Source of the DNA: CBDDKZ01 sp965230415
Lineage (GTDB): Bacteria; Bacteroidota; Bacteroidia; Cytophagales; JAAEPT01
NCBI GenBank assembly: GCA_965230415.1
Contig: CBDDKZ010000005.1
Span: forward strand, 4,960,001-5,024,000
DNA: 64,000 nt
Direction of reading: 5' to 3'
Notes under the pieces: generated by a model
Told to the model about the DNA's origin: nothing
The model's database searches: none
What the model saw: the letters and a program-made list of their open reading frames with translations, nothing else
Translations under genes and position numbers: made by a program
Shown: one piece after another, positions 17,423 through 26,341 of the stretch
Layout of the letters: the number at the start of each line of letters is the position of its first letter
Numbering within the stretch: position 1 is the first letter of the stretch

Positions 17423-18169
17423 ATGAGACTACTTAAAGTACATAACGTATTTGTTTGTTGTAGCTTGATACTTCTTTTTACCTGTGAGAAAACGACTCAG
17501 GTAGAGCTACAAGATGACTACCCCTATTGCAAGGATGGAAAGGGTTTATATTTAGAAATGAACGTTCAAGGAGACACCCTACTCTTTTCAGAAGATGAGC
17601 AAATAATAACAACACTTTGTTCATTGCCGAATGTGGTTACTAAATCTTCGAACTGGGATGCAAAATGGCATCCTGATTTAATAACGAGGCAAATAGCTAT
17701 TACTATCCGGCTAAAAGAAGGTCTAGACATGAGGTTTGAATGTTGGGCTTCATTCCTGTCGGAAGAATTAGACACTAGCTCAACTAATATTATAGTTAAA
17801 AAGATGCTGGAAGAGGCAGACTTCCGGTACGGTGAATACGAAGAATGGGAGGATGATTTTATCATCAAAGAAAACGACATTGAGGTTCGCAACGAATTGG
17901 AAAAACCGAGCTATTGTAAATTTACATTACTTACGGATGAACATGTTTATGAATCGCTGACTGATGACAAATTCACGGTTATAGGAGGATCATTTTCGCA
18001 GCAACTAAAAATAGATCTAATAGAAGCGGTAAATATAGTGAACCCCGACAATAATAGAAACTATACACACATCATAGAAGGTTCCTTTAATACTTTTCTG
18101 GATACCGGAAATAATAAATTTGTACAGTTAAAAAACGGGCGTTTTCGATTACCTATAAAGTTCCCTTAA
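17423..18169 (+). CDS. Lipoprotein, third gene of the sigma operon
   Basis: It follows the barrel-like gene with only a few bases between them. ATG 17423 is preferred over GTG 17417. A short signal ends in a lipobox (LLFTC). The mature protein (~225 aa) is acidic, Cys-containing and beta-rich with no motif I recognise. It probably acts in the envelope with, or is regulated by, the ECF sigma system. Confidence 0.75.
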   Translation: MRLLKVHNVFVCCSLILLFTCEKTTQVELQDDYPYCKDGKGLYLEMNVQGDTLLFSEDEQIITTLCSLPNVVTKSSNWDAKWHPDLITRQIAITIRLKEGLDMRFECWASFLSEELDTSSTNIIVKKMLEEADFRYGEYEEWEDDFIIKENDIEVRNELEKPSYCKFTLLTDEHVYESLTDDKFTVIGGSFSQQLKIDLIEAVNIVNPDNNRNYTHIIEGSFNTFLDTGNNKFVQLKNGRFRLPIKFP

Positions 18170-18211
18170 AATCAGTAATATAATCCAAATCAACTCTTAA
18201 TTTTTCTAATC

Positions 18212-19690
18212 ATGACTCGGTTTTTATTCTTTGCCTTACTAATTTATACTCACGGTGTTTCGGCACAAAACCTTACTATAGGTGAAGCTTATGATTTTGA
18301 AGTTGGGGATGAGCTATGTTACATTCGAAACTATGAAAAATACAACATCGATAATCAATATGAAGATCGTGATGTTGAATACGAATATATCCTGAAAAAA
18401 GTACTCGCGAAAGAGTTCTATGACGAAGGAAAAGCTATTTTATACCGATTGGAAATACAAAGAACTGGGTGTGATAGCAATGATTGCTGGAATACAATAG
18501 ACACGCTTTACGAATACGTAGAAAATTTGGATAGTAGTGTATCAGTGCTTATTTCACAAGACAAGGAATACCGTCAGCACGCTCCATACATTAGCGAAAC
18601 GGGAGAAGAAGTTAACACCACTTTTGGTCCCCTGAAACGATTTAGCAAAGAATTTCATCTACACTTAAGACTGGTAGATTCAACAAGCTATGTATTCTCC
18701 AGGCACTGGGCACAAGGTCTGGGGCTGACACACACCTGGTTTGGAGGAGATTTGCCCTCAGACAATGAATACCAATATGGCTTTTACGAAGTAATGTATA
18801 TGGTATACTACAAAAAAGGGGACGAAATCTATGGCGAAGAATATGTACCATACGATCGGTTTAAAACCAAAACACATGATATCTTCGATTTTGATGAAGG
18901 CGACGAATTTTTGTGGCGTCATACTTATTCCGAATCACCTCTTACACAATTTGAGTTTAGAAGAGTACTCAAAAGAGATGAATCTAACACACACATAGAT
19001 TATACTTTTGCTCAAACCAATTATTATTCAGATAACAGTGCTACGGACCCTGATCCCCACCCTACTTCTATTACAAAAACTATCCATGAACGTTATCCAA
19101 AAGACATTCCCATATGGATTTGGTGGGGTATAAAAAAAGCAGAGGTTACACCTGGGGCATTCGGTAGTTATTCTGAGTCAGCGAACACTGAAACCATTTT
19201 AAACTGCCCCTCAGAAGTAGTGAATATGTTCACTTACATTCACACCTATGCAAACCCTGTCATATCATTAAACGAAGATTATATCAAAGGCGTAGGTCTT
19301 GTAAGTAGTTATTACTATAACTCCAATTATGTATCTCAATATTATACCGATGTAAGAACACGTAGTTCCGGCATGCTCTATTATAAAAAAGGCAGGACTC
19401 GTTGTGGTACTATGGATACCTTAGTATTTTTAAATAATAACGACCAGTACCAGACACTCCCCTTGCAACTCTACCCAAATCCGGTTAACGAAACACTTTA
19501 CTTACAGACAGATGAACAGAGTTATGGCAAACTGCATGTGCAAATTATTAATGACTTGGGTAAGATGGAGAAAAAACGCACATTAAAACCGGGAGAACAA
19601 ATTGATGTATCCGACTTACCACCGGGGCTGTACCTATTACAGGTGCAACAAAATCGTCGACGTGCTACGCAGTCATTTTTTAGGGAATAA
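18212..19690 (+). CDS. T9SS-exported protein, paralogue 1
   Basis: A signal peptide (ending near VSAQ) leads into LTIGEAYDFEVGDE, a motif repeated in weaker form at mid-protein (FDFDEGDEFLWRHTY), so the body looks like two related halves. The last ~75 residues form a type A T9SS sorting domain (LYPNPVNETLYL, IINDLGK, LPPGLYLLQVQ). Function unknown; secreted or surface-attached. It sits ~40 bases after the sigma-operon lipoprotein and is 45-50% similar by eye to the next gene, with a nearly identical C-terminus. Confidence 0.88.
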   Translation: MTRFLFFALLIYTHGVSAQNLTIGEAYDFEVGDELCYIRNYEKYNIDNQYEDRDVEYEYILKKVLAKEFYDEGKAILYRLEIQRTGCDSNDCWNTIDTLYEYVENLDSSVSVLISQDKEYRQHAPYISETGEEVNTTFGPLKRFSKEFHLHLRLVDSTSYVFSRHWAQGLGLTHTWFGGDLPSDNEYQYGFYEVMYMVYYKKGDEIYGEEYVPYDRFKTKTHDIFDFDEGDEFLWRHTYSESPLTQFEFRRVLKRDESNTHIDYTFAQTNYYSDNSATDPDPHPTSITKTIHERYPKDIPIWIWWGIKKAEVTPGAFGSYSESANTETILNCPSEVVNMFTYIHTYANPVISLNEDYIKGVGLVSSYYYNSNYVSQYYTDVRTRSSGMLYYKKGRTRCGTMDTLVFLNNNDQYQTLPLQLYPNPVNETLYLQTDEQSYGKLHVQIINDLGKMEKKRTLKPGEQIDVSDLPPGLYLLQVQQNRRRATQSFFRE

Positions 19691-19720
19691 CTGACCGTTG
19701 TACTTAACTGTGTCGTTCAA

Positions 19721-19753
19721 AGGGCTGCTTTTCATAGTAGGCAGCCCTCTTTT
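19721..19753 (+). terminator. Rho-independent terminator of paralogue 1
   Basis: The 8-bp stem AGGGCTGC / GCAGCCCT (19721-19728, 19741-19748) with a 12-base loop is followed by CTTTTCC. The same element follows paralogue 2. Confidence 0.75.
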
Positions 19754-19881
19754 CCAAACGACAATTGAAAGTATAAAAAGTCATTCCTCAAAAAATAGCA
19801 ATAAACAGGGCAAAATGAAGAGCAAGAATTGAGTAATACAACATCTATTGAACAAGACAATCAACTCTAATTACAAAAACC

Positions 19882-21372
19882 ATGAGACAATTATTCATAA
19901 TAATCATTCTATTCACTCCATTCGGACTCTTAAAAGGGCAAGACCTTACTATAGGTGAAGCTTACGATTTTGAAGTGGGAGACGAATTTTGTTATACTAA
20001 TAGTCATGAAGTATATGTAGTAAACTATGCATACGGACAACGAGGTATTCGTTTTAACCACATTTGCAAAAAAGTACTATCGAAGGAGTTTTACCATGAT
20101 GCAAATGCCCTACGTTACCAATTCAAAATACACAAAATAGGCTGTGATACATTGGATTGCTGGAACACCATAGACACCACTTATGAATACATAGAAAACC
20201 TGGACAGTAGTGTATCTACGCTGGTTAAACAAGCTCATAATTATGTCAATAATGGACCTTATACTGAAGAAGACATTGAAGAGAGTGATGGTACATTTTA
20301 TTTCACCAAGCGCTTTAAGAAAAGTTTTGTTTTGGGTTTAACGAATCATGATAAAAATTACGATATGAGAATAGAATGGGCAAAAGGTATGGGTATGGTA
20401 AGTTCATATTTTGTCGAGCATGCATACTCAGGAGATTATAATTATATAGAGTCAAACAAAATTCGTTATTATAAAAAAGACAAAGAAACTCATGATAGCT
20501 ATTGGACGAAGGACTCTGTGGTTAACAATACCATGCTACATGAATTCTTTAACTATAATTTTGGAGACGAACTCCTCTATCGCCATACCTACCGAGCTGA
20601 TAAGCATAACGATTCAATCAAATACGAGTACAAAAAAGTACTTAAAAAAGAAATTACCGAAACACATATAGACTATACTATACTCAAAATCACCTACGAT
20701 GCCGTTGATGCACAGACAAACAATAACGATATAACTACAAATCATTCTGAAATAACGCACGAACGTTATGCATTGAATATTCCATTATGGATTTGGTGGG
20801 GAGTAAATAAAGCTAAAATTCAACCAGGTGGGTATATGGGGTATGATCAAAGCGAACTAAGAGATACTATCGCTGACTGCGAAAAAGACCTTACAAGAAT
20901 GTTTACTTATATAAATACGTTTTCATACCCTGATATCAAGCTACAAGAGAATTTTGCTAAAGGATTAGGGCTAACATACAGCAACTATTATTACTATAGC
21001 TGGTCATTTTCACTAAAAGGTGGAGGGGACGATGAAAGAGAACGAATTACCGACTTAATTTATTACAAAAAAGGCACAAACACCTGTGGTACCTTAGACA
21101 CCCTGGTATTTTTAAATACACAAGATCAGTACCAGACACTCCCCTTGCAACTCTACCCAAATCCGGTTAACGAAACACTTAACTTACAGACAGATGAACA
21201 GAGTTATGCTAAGTTGCATGTGCGAATTATTAATGACCTGGGTAAGATGGAGAAAAAACTCACATTAAAACCAAAAGAACAAATTGATGTATCCGACTTA
21301 TCACCAGGACTGTACCTATTGCAGGTACAACAAAATCGTCGACGTGCTACACAGTCATTTTTTAGGGAATAG
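19882..21372 (+). CDS. T9SS-exported protein, paralogue 2
   Basis: The 496-aa protein has the same layout as its upstream neighbour: signal peptide (ending near LKGQ), LTIGEAYDFEVGDE, a second related half (FNYNFGDELLYRHTY) and a type A sorting domain. The central body has diverged clearly from paralogue 1, while the sorting domain is nearly identical even at DNA level. A separate promoter is likely because a terminator precedes it. Function unknown; predicted cell-surface or secreted protein. Confidence 0.88.
   Translation: MRQLFIIIILFTPFGLLKGQDLTIGEAYDFEVGDEFCYTNSHEVYVVNYAYGQRGIRFNHICKKVLSKEFYHDANALRYQFKIHKIGCDTLDCWNTIDTTYEYIENLDSSVSTLVKQAHNYVNNGPYTEEDIEESDGTFYFTKRFKKSFVLGLTNHDKNYDMRIEWAKGMGMVSSYFVEHAYSGDYNYIESNKIRYYKKDKETHDSYWTKDSVVNNTMLHEFFNYNFGDELLYRHTYRADKHNDSIKYEYKKVLKKEITETHIDYTILKITYDAVDAQTNNNDITTNHSEITHERYALNIPLWIWWGVNKAKIQPGGYMGYDQSELRDTIADCEKDLTRMFTYINTFSYPDIKLQENFAKGLGLTYSNYYYYSWSFSLKGGGDDERERITDLIYYKKGTNTCGTLDTLVFLNTQDQYQTLPLQLYPNPVNETLNLQTDEQSYAKLHVRIINDLGKMEKKLTLKPKEQIDVSDLSPGLYLLQVQQNRRRATQSFFRE
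21122..21372 (+). repeat. Near-identical 3' block shared with 19441-19690
   Basis: About 250 bases coding the T9SS sorting domain match between the two paralogues with roughly 20 differences by eye, and the similarity continues through the stop codon into the terminators. Upstream of it the genes differ strongly. Gene conversion or recent duplication of the 3' module fits. Confidence 0.8.
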
Positions 21373-21402
21373 CTAACTGTTATACTTTACTGTGTCGTTC
21401 AG

Positions 21403-21436
21403 AGGGCTGCTTTTCATAGGAGGCAGCCCTTTTATT
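21403..21436 (+). terminator. Rho-independent terminator of paralogue 2
   Basis: Stem AGGGCTGC / GCAGCCCT (21403-21410, 21423-21430) is followed by TTTATTT. It copies the terminator after paralogue 1, with loop changes. Confidence 0.78.
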
Positions 21437-21494
21437 TGCTCATTTTGTTAAAAATATGTGGTGGATATTGAGTCCTATAACCTTTTTTTATCAT

Positions 21495-22502
21495 TCACCG
21501 CTTGTTATCTACAATTAACGCCATCTCCCGATTATATTTTTTTCGATACGCCAACGGTGACAAGCCGGAGTACTTGCGAAATGTATTTCTGAAGGCCTTT
21601 TCGTCGTTGTAACCTACGTCATACATCACTTCATTGATGCTTGAAGCCGAATTTTCCAATTTCTTCTTAGCGGCTTCTATCTTAACACGCTGAATATATT
21701 CCAAAGGTGTATTGTCCGTTGCCTTTTTGAATCTGCGTAGAAAAGTTCTGGAACTAATATTCACCATTTCTGCAATAGCACTGATATTAAAGTTGTTATC
21801 AAAATTATTTTCAATAAATACCTGAGCTTCCTTTACTGCTTCATCGTTGTGTTCTTTTTGACCTGAAAAGATCATGAACTGCGACTGATCCAACCTGTCA
21901 AGCTCGATTTCAGATACCTTGGAACAGTGAATAGCAACTTCCCTGCCGTAGTATTTCTCAATGAGGTAGAGCATAAAATTAAGAAAGGAGTACGCTCCCC
22001 CACTAGAATAGATGCCATTATCTTCGCTGATAATTTTTTCAGGAACCAAATTCACCTGTGGATAACGTGTCTGAAACTGATTTTGAGCAGTCCAGTGCGT
22101 AGAACATGACTTACCATTTAACAACCCTGTTTCTGCCAATAAGAAAGCGCCTTTACATAAGCTGGCGATTGCAGTATCATTTTCAATGCGCTGTTTTTTT
22201 ATCCAGGAAACATATTCCGAATTACGTTCAACTTCCTTGCTTAAATCACCGCTGATTGCAGCCACAATAATTAAGTCCGTACAATTAATCTGATCGACGG
22301 TCGCTGTAGGTGAAACGCTAATAAGCCCCTGATACCTTACAGGAGCCCGGGACAGACCTACAATATCAATCTTATAAAGTGCTTCGTCTTTTTTATGTAT
22401 TCGCTGGTAATAGGCATTGGCCATCAATAGCAAATTATAAGGAGCTATAATCGTATCAACAATCGCGTTCCCAAGTGGTAATATTATGCTTATGTGCTTC
22501 AT
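21495..22502 (-). CDS. GlxA-type AraC-family regulator with DJ-1/PfpI domain
   Basis: Residues ~1-180 form a DJ-1/PfpI-like domain (IDQINCTDLIIVAAISGD, SLCKGAFLLAETGLL with the nucleophile-elbow Cys, then CSTHWTAQ). Residues ~230-325 carry the two AraC helix-turn-helix motifs (ISAIAEMVNISSRTFLRRFK and INEVMYDVGYNDEKAFRNTF). ATG 22502 (MKHISIILPL) is the start that fits the family; the longer frame is not needed. It is divergent from the ABM-domain gene, which is its likely target. Confidence 0.9.
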   Translation of the reverse strand: MKHISIILPLGNAIVDTIIAPYNLLLMANAYYQRIHKKDEALYKIDIVGLSRAPVRYQGLISVSPTATVDQINCTDLIIVAAISGDLSKEVERNSEYVSWIKKQRIENDTAIASLCKGAFLLAETGLLNGKSCSTHWTAQNQFQTRYPQVNLVPEKIISEDNGIYSSGGAYSFLNFMLYLIEKYYGREVAIHCSKVSEIELDRLDQSQFMIFSGQKEHNDEAVKEAQVFIENNFDNNFNISAIAEMVNISSRTFLRRFKKATDNTPLEYIQRVKIEAAKKKLENSASSINEVMYDVGYNDEKAFRNTFRKYSGLSPLAYRKKYNREMALIVDNKR

Positions 22503-22513
22503 AATGCTATTAG

Positions 22514-22616
22514 TTACTTTACAAATAAACAAAACAACTTTGACCGAAACAACCCTGTACATTGTCAAATAAGACACCTGTAACAGTTGTGATATCGCCA
22601 TATATTTGTAAAGTAA
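22514..22616. promoter_or_regulatory. Mirrored 14-bp inverted repeat in the divergent promoter
   Basis: TTACTTTACAAATA (22514-22527) and TATTTGTAAAGTAA (22603-22616) are perfect reverse complements 75 bases apart, each just upstream of one of the two divergent start codons. The right copy overlaps a -7 box, TATATTTG (22601-22608). The left copy gives TTTATTTG for the regulator gene. They are probably paired promoter/operator sites allowing joint control of both genes. Confidence 0.65.
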
Positions 22617-22636
22617 TCAATACAAACACTCTAAAT

Positions 22637-23017
22637 ATGGAAAATCAAGAAATAATGGTAGTATATAAATGGACTGCCAAAGAAGGACAATCAGAAGCAC
22701 TAAAATCAATCTACAGCACGGTAGAAAGCCAAATGAAGTCTAATGAACCAGGTGCGTTAAAAGTTCAGTGTTTTTTTGACGAATCAACTTCGACGCTTTT
22801 AGTTATGGATCTCTTCGTCGATTCTGCGGCTGTAGGGTTCCATTTAGGCACAACGGCAGCAGCACATTTTGAAAGTTTATTAAAAATCGCAATTCCCGGT
22901 GAGTTTTTATTTTGTGGTAATGTATCGGAAGATATCAAGCAAGGTGCGCTAAAAATGGGCTTGAAGGCCACTTTTGCCCCCCGAATATTCGGTTTCGAAC
23001 AAGTGATGAACCGTTGA
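22637..23017 (+). CDS. ABM-domain (quinol monooxygenase-like) protein
   Basis: The 126-aa protein begins MENQEIMVVYKWTAKEGQ and follows the antibiotic biosynthesis monooxygenase (YgiN-like) ferredoxin-fold pattern: KSIYSTVESQMKSNEPG, LVMDLFVDSAAVGFHL and AAHFESLLK. ATG 22637 is preferred; the longer frame uses TTG 22562 and would run through the promoter. Such proteins often detoxify quinones or reactive aldehydes. It is divergent from the GlxA-type regulator, which is its likely controller. Confidence 0.82.
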   Translation: MENQEIMVVYKWTAKEGQSEALKSIYSTVESQMKSNEPGALKVQCFFDESTSTLLVMDLFVDSAAVGFHLGTTAAAHFESLLKIAIPGEFLFCGNVSEDIKQGALKMGLKATFAPRIFGFEQVMNR

Positions 23018-23029
23018 TTTTGTAGTTAA

Positions 23030-23055
23030 AAATGGGGCACTTCCCTGCCCCATTT
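23030..23055. terminator. Bidirectional terminator between convergent genes
   Basis: A perfect 10-bp stem AAATGGGGCA / TGCCCCATTT (23030-23039, 23046-23055) with a 6-base loop lies between the ABM gene and the TspO gene. Confidence 0.8.
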
Positions 23056-23082
23056 CTCATAAACAATACAGTCGTAAGCTGT

Positions 23083-23562
23083 CTATTTATTCAACACCCA
23101 CAAATTATAGGTCCAGATAAGATCATAAGCCAGCCAAAGCAAGTAGGGAAATAATACCCAGGCCGCTATACGGTCAAATTTCCTTAATGTATAAAATAAA
23201 CTTATTACTATAAATGTAAATGGAATAAGCGCCAGGAATCCTGCCAGAGTACTCTCCATACCCATAAACAGGTAATTCCAAAACTCGTTTGCTGCAAGCA
23301 TTGCAAACGTTAAACCCAAGGCAGTATTTCTTTGCTTACTTCGTCTTGTACCAAAAAGTCTGCTTAATAGAACGATAGCTATTAGCGAATAGGTTCCGGC
23401 AACAATGTACCAGCCCCATAATGGAAGAGAAAACCACGGATGCTTAATTTCTACAAACCAATTTTCCAGAGCGTCCCCGGTCAAAAGGCCACCAATCACC
23501 GCAAAGCCAAAGCATATTGCCAGCGACAAAAGTATATTTTTGAGAGTTCCTTTTTTCATCAT
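23083..23562 (-). CDS. TspO/MBR family tryptophan-rich membrane protein
   Basis: About 160 residues with five predicted membrane helices. It has the family landmarks: WFVEIKHPWFSLPLWGW after the first helix, NEFWNYLFMG in the third, and PYLLWLAYDLIWTYNLWVLN at the end. TspO proteins bind porphyrins and cholesterol-like ligands and modulate stress responses. The start at MMKK fits; the longer upstream frame adds no family sequence. Monocistronic, convergent with the ABM gene. Confidence 0.87.
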   Translation of the reverse strand: MMKKGTLKNILLSLAICFGFAVIGGLLTGDALENWFVEIKHPWFSLPLWGWYIVAGTYSLIAIVLLSRLFGTRRSKQRNTALGLTFAMLAANEFWNYLFMGMESTLAGFLALIPFTFIVISLFYTLRKFDRIAAWVLFPYLLWLAYDLIWTYNLWVLNK

Positions 23563-23678
23563 CCCAACTTGAAGTACTTTTTCTGAGCAAGAGTTAAATA
23601 TAATGTTAAATCTCAAAGGGCTCGTTACAGAACGAAAAATAAACGTGCCATTCTTCCGATCGTAAATACATCGGCTTC

Positions 23679-24185
23679 TTACTCATTAAGATATGCCTTC
23701 AATTCTGTGTTCATGGTATTAAACAGCTCCAATTGTTTGTAAATCTGTTTTTTAAATAGTACTGCGACTATACCTTTCAAGTGCCATTTTTGGCTGAAAT
23801 TCACACGGGAAGAACTTCGCTCAAGCGCTTCAATAATGAAATAATGTGTGGCTGAAAAAAACCACTTACCCAAAACTTTTTGTTGAGCTGAAAAGCCATT
23901 ATTCTCTTCCTTAGACAATGTTTTTGCTTTAAACCTTGAATCTTTACCTTCGTTATGAATGGTCACCGAAAACTTCTTCCCAATTTCCAATGCGTCATTG
24001 TTCCGCATGCTTAGAACGGAATTCCATTTTTCGTAAGACTTAAAATCACTTATGGCCTGCCATACTTCTTCTTTCGAGTTATCAAGTGCAATGGTCAGAA
24101 CATATTCCTTTTGAGCCATAATAGAATGATAATTAAGCAGTAAAACAACTAACAGCAGGAATAATGTGCTCCTTGGTTTTTTCAT
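23679..24185 (-). CDS. SRPBCC-family protein with signal peptide
   Basis: A signal peptide (LLLVVLLLNYHSIMAQ) is followed by a START/SRPBCC domain: VLTIALDNSKEEVWQAISDFKSYEKWNSVLSM and FIIEALERSSSRVNF. The usual hydrophobic ligand pocket is implied; the ligand is unknown. Export is unusual for the family. Its start overlaps the stop of the TetR gene by 4 bases, so it is the regulator's cotranscribed partner. Confidence 0.82.
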   Translation of the reverse strand: MKKPRSTLFLLLVVLLLNYHSIMAQKEYVLTIALDNSKEEVWQAISDFKSYEKWNSVLSMRNNDALEIGKKFSVTIHNEGKDSRFKAKTLSKEENNGFSAQQKVLGKWFFSATHYFIIEALERSSSRVNFSQKWHLKGIVAVLFKKQIYKQLELFNTMNTELKAYLNE

Positions 24186-24733
24186 ATTGCTATAAATTGA
24201 TTGAGTTCTGTTAAAACGTGCTGCAAATAGCCTTGTTCCTGTTCCTTGTACCTGATCATTTCGTGATAACCAATCAGGAATTTATAAAACAAATGGGCCT
24301 TAATGCGGGCTTCTTCTGGTGTATATCCCAGATTTGTAAGCAATGCATGCACATAATTGATGCGTCGATCGTCTATCTGATCAATTAAATGCTGTATTTG
24401 CTTATTAGCAATGGCGTACCTTTTCAGGTGAAATATAAAGTCAATATGTGGGTCTTTTTTAAAAACTATTTCAATCAGAGCCATAAATTTCACTTTGGGA
24501 TCCTTAATACTGGCGACCATTTCAATGATTAGTTCCGTATCTGATTTCACCCAGTAATCTATTACTTCGCAGATAAAGCCCTTTTTCGTTTTAAAATGCC
24601 AGTAAAAACTGGATCTGTTACATTTTAATGATGCGGAGATTTTATCAACAATAATTCCGGCTTCACCATACCTTGCAAATAATTTATAGCCCAATGCTAT
24701 CCATTCTGATTTTTCGGCAACAATTTTCGGCAT
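24182..24733 (-). CDS. TetR-family repressor
   Basis: Residues ~8-55 form the TetR helix-turn-helix (ALGYKLFARYGEAGIIVDKISASLKCNRSSFYWHFKTK, core SASLKCNRSSFYWHF). The remainder is the helical ligand/dimer domain. It is the first gene of a two-gene unit with the SRPBCC protein. Two near-identical palindromes in its promoter strongly suggest autorepression. Confidence 0.9.
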   Translation of the reverse strand: MPKIVAEKSEWIALGYKLFARYGEAGIIVDKISASLKCNRSSFYWHFKTKKGFICEVIDYWVKSDTELIIEMVASIKDPKVKFMALIEIVFKKDPHIDFIFHLKRYAIANKQIQHLIDQIDDRRINYVHALLTNLGYTPEEARIKAHLFYKFLIGYHEMIRYKEQEQGYLQHVLTELNQFIAI

Positions 24734-24737
24734 CTAT

Positions 24738-24795
24738 TAAACAATACTGTTTAGAACAAATGTATAAAAAATCATTTATTAAACAATTGTGTTTA
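24738..24795 (-). promoter_or_regulatory. TetR promoter with two palindromic operators
   Basis: Palindromes of the form TAAACA-N4-TGTTTA occur at 24738-24753 and 24780-24795, exactly 42 bp apart centre to centre (four helical turns). Between them lies a consensus -7 box, TACATTTG on the minus strand (24757-24764). A -33 TTG lies 19 bases upstream of it (24784-24786, inside the second operator). Repressor bound at both sites would cover the whole promoter. Confidence 0.85.
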
Positions 24796-25016
24796 GAAAA
24801 AATATGTTTTGGTTCGAGAATATGTGATCTACTCCTTTTTACACCTTAACAAAACTTATCTTACTCTCCGGGTATTAGTGAATACACTATAGTCTATTAA
24901 TTATTAAGCCATATGATCTGCTTCAATCACACGGATAGTTTCAGCCAATAATAACTCTTCGGAGACAGGATGAAACTTTCCTTTAATTGCTCCTAAACGT
25001 ACTTTAAAATAGCTTT

Positions 25017-25490
25017 CTATTTCTTCAGCATCTCACCTGTTTTCAGGAAATAATTAATAGCCTTTTCCCACCATGTCATTGCGTCGAGGAAAATTCTTTC
25101 CATATCACTTCTAATAAATTCATTCTGGTCCTCATTCAAGGCAGTATATTTGTAGTCAATTGCTACCCGTGTTTGCTTAGGATTTATTTCGTGCAGTTGA
25201 ATGCAAATTTTGACCGTATTTTCATTGGGTGTTATTCTCATAAATTCAATGCTATGATTTACAAGATCATATTGCGTCACATACCAGACTGTTTCAAATT
25301 TACCATGATGCGGAGTTGTAAACACACAATCTTTTTCTATAAAGCCCGATTTGGAATAGATCATTTTATAGTCCCAACCATCCAGCCACTCTTTTTCTCT
25401 TACCGGACAAAGAAGCGGAAAGACATGATTTATATTGGCCTCGTTGATCTGCGTGTAGCTAAATGTTTTTTGAAGACCTTCAAATTCCAT
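25017..25490 (-). CDS. SRPBCC-family protein
   Basis: 157 aa with the START-like pattern: NEANINHVFPLLCPVREKEWLDGWDY near the N-terminus, a TVWYVTQYD strand pair and a long C-terminal helix ending WWEKAINYFLKTGEMLKK. Cytosolic; ligand unknown. It overlaps the stop of the next SRPBCC gene upstream by about 11 bases, so they form one unit. Confidence 0.78.
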   Translation of the reverse strand: MEFEGLQKTFSYTQINEANINHVFPLLCPVREKEWLDGWDYKMIYSKSGFIEKDCVFTTPHHGKFETVWYVTQYDLVNHSIEFMRITPNENTVKICIQLHEINPKQTRVAIDYKYTALNEDQNEFIRSDMERIFLDAMTWWEKAINYFLKTGEMLKK

Positions 25491-25890
25491 TCGACGCTAA
25501 GTATTTTTTGAAGTTATTTAAAATTGCCTGCCAGCCTTCACGTTGCAGCTCTTCCGAGTTTATTTTCTTCGGTTCAAAAGTTTCAATCAATTTCACTTTT
25601 TCCAATTCATCAACAAAACTGATTTCCACTTTTCTGCCATCTTCTATTTCGTACGAATTGAACATTCTTTCTACAATATTTCTACAAATACCTTTAAAAT
25701 CAAAGCCCATACTTCCGTCTTTCGCCTCCATGCTCCAGTTCAATTTACCCTGACTATGTAAATCATTTATTGCTGATGGGCAGCACCATTCTTCAGACGC
25801 AAAATTCCACTGTGTAATATGATCAGGCAGCGTGCAATATTGCCAGACCTTATCTAAAGACGCGTTTAGTTCTATTTCTTCTGTAATCAT
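25480..25890 (-). CDS. SRPBCC/AHSA1-like protein
   Basis: Residues read ITEEIELNASLDKVWQYCTLPDHITQWNFASEEW, the typical AHSA1 beginning, followed by VERMFNSYEIEDGRKVEISF and QREGWQAILNNFKKYL at the end. ATG 25890 is chosen because it sits at the family start; the 25908 option adds six residues. First gene of a two-gene SRPBCC unit; such proteins bind small hydrophobic molecules. Confidence 0.85.
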   Translation of the reverse strand: MITEEIELNASLDKVWQYCTLPDHITQWNFASEEWCCPSAINDLHSQGKLNWSMEAKDGSMGFDFKGICRNIVERMFNSYEIEDGRKVEISFVDELEKVKLIETFEPKKINSEELQREGWQAILNNFKKYLASNGI

Positions 25891-25908
25891 GTTTTGCAAA
25901 GTAAGCAA

Positions 25909-26341
25909 TTAATATACTTGAGTATATGGATTAAGGCAATTACGCTTTTGACTAATTAAGATATATTTTATGAGATAAACGCATAAATTTCCAATAGTAA
26001 TACTACAACAGCTTTATATGCGCCAGTTCTGCATATCACATTGACGGGCTTTTGCACGATAAAAATGAAAAATGCATATGTTCCAATTTAAGCCATAAAC
26101 TTATTGAATGAAATGAGTTTTGATAAGCCCGTTCTGTTTGGTCAATTTTCAGGTACAATTTCTGGTAATAAGTGAAATACAATTGAGCACGCTTCTTATA
26201 ACCATCACTCGAAGGTTCCCTATTCTTGAAAAAATCATTGTTAAATACAAGTATCGATAAGGGAAGTTAGAATGAGTTCACGGGCCAGTATACCTCCTTA
26301 AGACCTAAAGGCGGCTGGTTTGGCACTATCAATTAAAACGG
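25909..26341. other. Intergenic region, nothing recognised
   Basis: About 430 AT-rich bases between the SRPBCC pair and the repeat protein. I see no ORF of interest, no strong hairpin and no clear promoter pair. Confidence 0.5.

Noticed and set aside
23083..24185. TspO and SRPBCC genes as one operon with the TetR gene
   Set aside because: TspO is separated from the SRPBCC gene by ~115 bases; only TetR and SRPBCC overlap.
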